From assembly GCF_000069225.1 (NCBI RefSeq), contig NC_010407.1:2852001-2916000 (forward strand): DNA of 64,000 nt. Direction: 5' to 3'. Source of the DNA: Clavibacter sepedonicus (GTDB lineage: Bacteria > Actinomycetota > Actinomycetes > Actinomycetales > Microbacteriaceae). Of the stretch, positions 63,654-64,000 are shown in pieces (the stretch's first letter is position 1; each line of letters starts with the position of its first letter). The notes beneath the pieces were generated by a model. The model had not been told where the DNA came from. It saw nothing but the letters and a program-made list of their open reading frames with translations, and ran no database searches. The position numbers and the translations under genes are program-made.

Positions 63654-64000
63654 TCAGCCGTCGCGGCGGGCGGCGGGCCGGGCGCGCAGGCCGGACACGA
63701 GGTCGGTGAGCATCGCGGTCGGCTCCAGGCCCACCTCGCGGTCGAGGCGCGTGCGGTAGATCTCGTAGGCGCGGATGGCGTCGGACCGGTTGCCCGCGGC
63801 GACGTGCACGGCGATGAGGCAGCGCTGCGCGGTCTCGCGGAGCGGATCTACGTCGATCGCCCGACGTGCCGCCGCGGCCGCCTCGTGCAGGCGCGACCGG
63901 GCGAGGAGCGCCTGCGACTGGGCCTCGAGCGCGTTGACGCGCAGGTGCCGCCACTCCTCGGCCGCGGGCTCCAGCCAGGCGTCGAACCAGTCGGGCAGGA
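63654..64000 (-). CDS. BTAD-domain (SARP/AfsR-type) regulator, C-terminal part
   Basis: The last 114 residues of a protein whose start lies beyond the window. PDWFDAWLEPAAEEWRHLRV, LHEAAAAARRAIDVDPLRE, AHVAAGNRSDAIRAYEIYR and VGLEPT-like segments (reading ...HVAAGNRSDAI) fit the TPR-like bacterial transcriptional activation domain of SARP/AfsR regulators. The DNA-binding part is not visible. Such regulators often control secondary metabolism. Confidence 0.85.
   Translation of the reverse strand, partial: LPDWFDAWLEPAAEEWRHLRVNALEAQSQALLARSRLHEAAAAARRAIDVDPLRETAQRCLIAVHVAAGNRSDAIRAYEIYRTRLDREVGLEPTAMLTDLVSGLRARPAARRDG

Overview
The window is 64 kb of very GC-rich (about 72 %) chromosomal DNA from a high-GC Gram-positive actinobacterium, most likely a Microbacteriaceae of the Clavibacter type. 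Pointers are mycothiol biosynthesis (MshD), CarD next to a fused IspDF, SenX3/RegX3 with PhoU, MutT1 next to Ppk, a WXG100 protein, CIRCE-controlled GroEL, DUF3263/DUF3027/DUF4032 proteins and an IS481-family element. Species assignment is inference. Nearly all of the sequence is coding; most gene pairs are tightly packed or overlapping.

Layout. 0-7 kb: a truncated histidine phosphatase, a nitroreductase, two tandem membrane paralogues, a frameshifted ABC-F ATPase, a GNAT acetyltransferase and an LPxTG-anchored DUF3494 (ice-binding-like) surface protein. 7-12.5 kb: two sugar ABC permeases and, on the other strand, a sugar-binding lipoprotein. Between them sits a 2-kb insert with a HipBA toxin-antitoxin pair and a Gdx/SugE-type SMR exporter preceded by what looks like a guanidine-III riboswitch. 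12.6-15.7 kb: alpha/beta hydrolase, GlpX, AI-2E transporter. 16.3-17.4 kb: an intact IS481-family element whose CTAG target overlaps the pstA stop codon. 17.4-25.7 kb: phosphate and polyphosphate genes (pstSCA, mutT1, ppk) and the mshD/GlnR-like pair, with two perfect PHO boxes (GTTCACC-N4-GTTCACC) upstream of pstS and ppk. No pstB lies next to pstA. 25.8-32 kb: small membrane proteins, nitrobindin-like protein, YgfZ, FUSC protein, a 61-copy 9-bp minisatellite, a secreted metzincin-like protease with a Met-rich tail, and a methyltransferase. 32-41 kb: gpmA, phoU, senX3-regX3, a lipoprotein, carD-ispDF-cysS-rlmB. 41-51 kb: DUF4032 protein, a UgpC/MsmK-type ATPase, a membrane thioredoxin-like protein, tRNA-Thr(UGU), nitroreductase-msrB, DUF3263, LytR_C protein, cspA, two CIRCE elements and groEL, then a WXG100 protein. 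49.7-64 kb: a two-component system, XPB-like helicase and partner, CSD protein plus DUF3027 protein, serC, a DtxR/IdeR-type regulator, an NlpC/P60 protein, a short His-rich ORF followed by a terminator-like hairpin ahead of an HNH endonuclease, a prolyl oligopeptidase and the truncated end of a BTAD/SARP-type regulator.

How genes work together. The clearest theme is phosphate: SenX3/RegX3 and PhoU sense and signal, PstSCA imports, and Ppk stores phosphate as polyphosphate, with pstS and ppk-mutT1 carrying the same regulatory repeat. The UgpC-type ATPase at 42-43 kb is a plausible motor for the ATPase-less sugar permeases at 7-9 kb. The features that stand out most are the G-rich 9-bp minisatellite at 29.1-29.7 kb, the riboswitch-exporter pair, the His-rich ORF with hairpin, the IS at the broken end of the pst operon, and the symmetrical hipBA operator.
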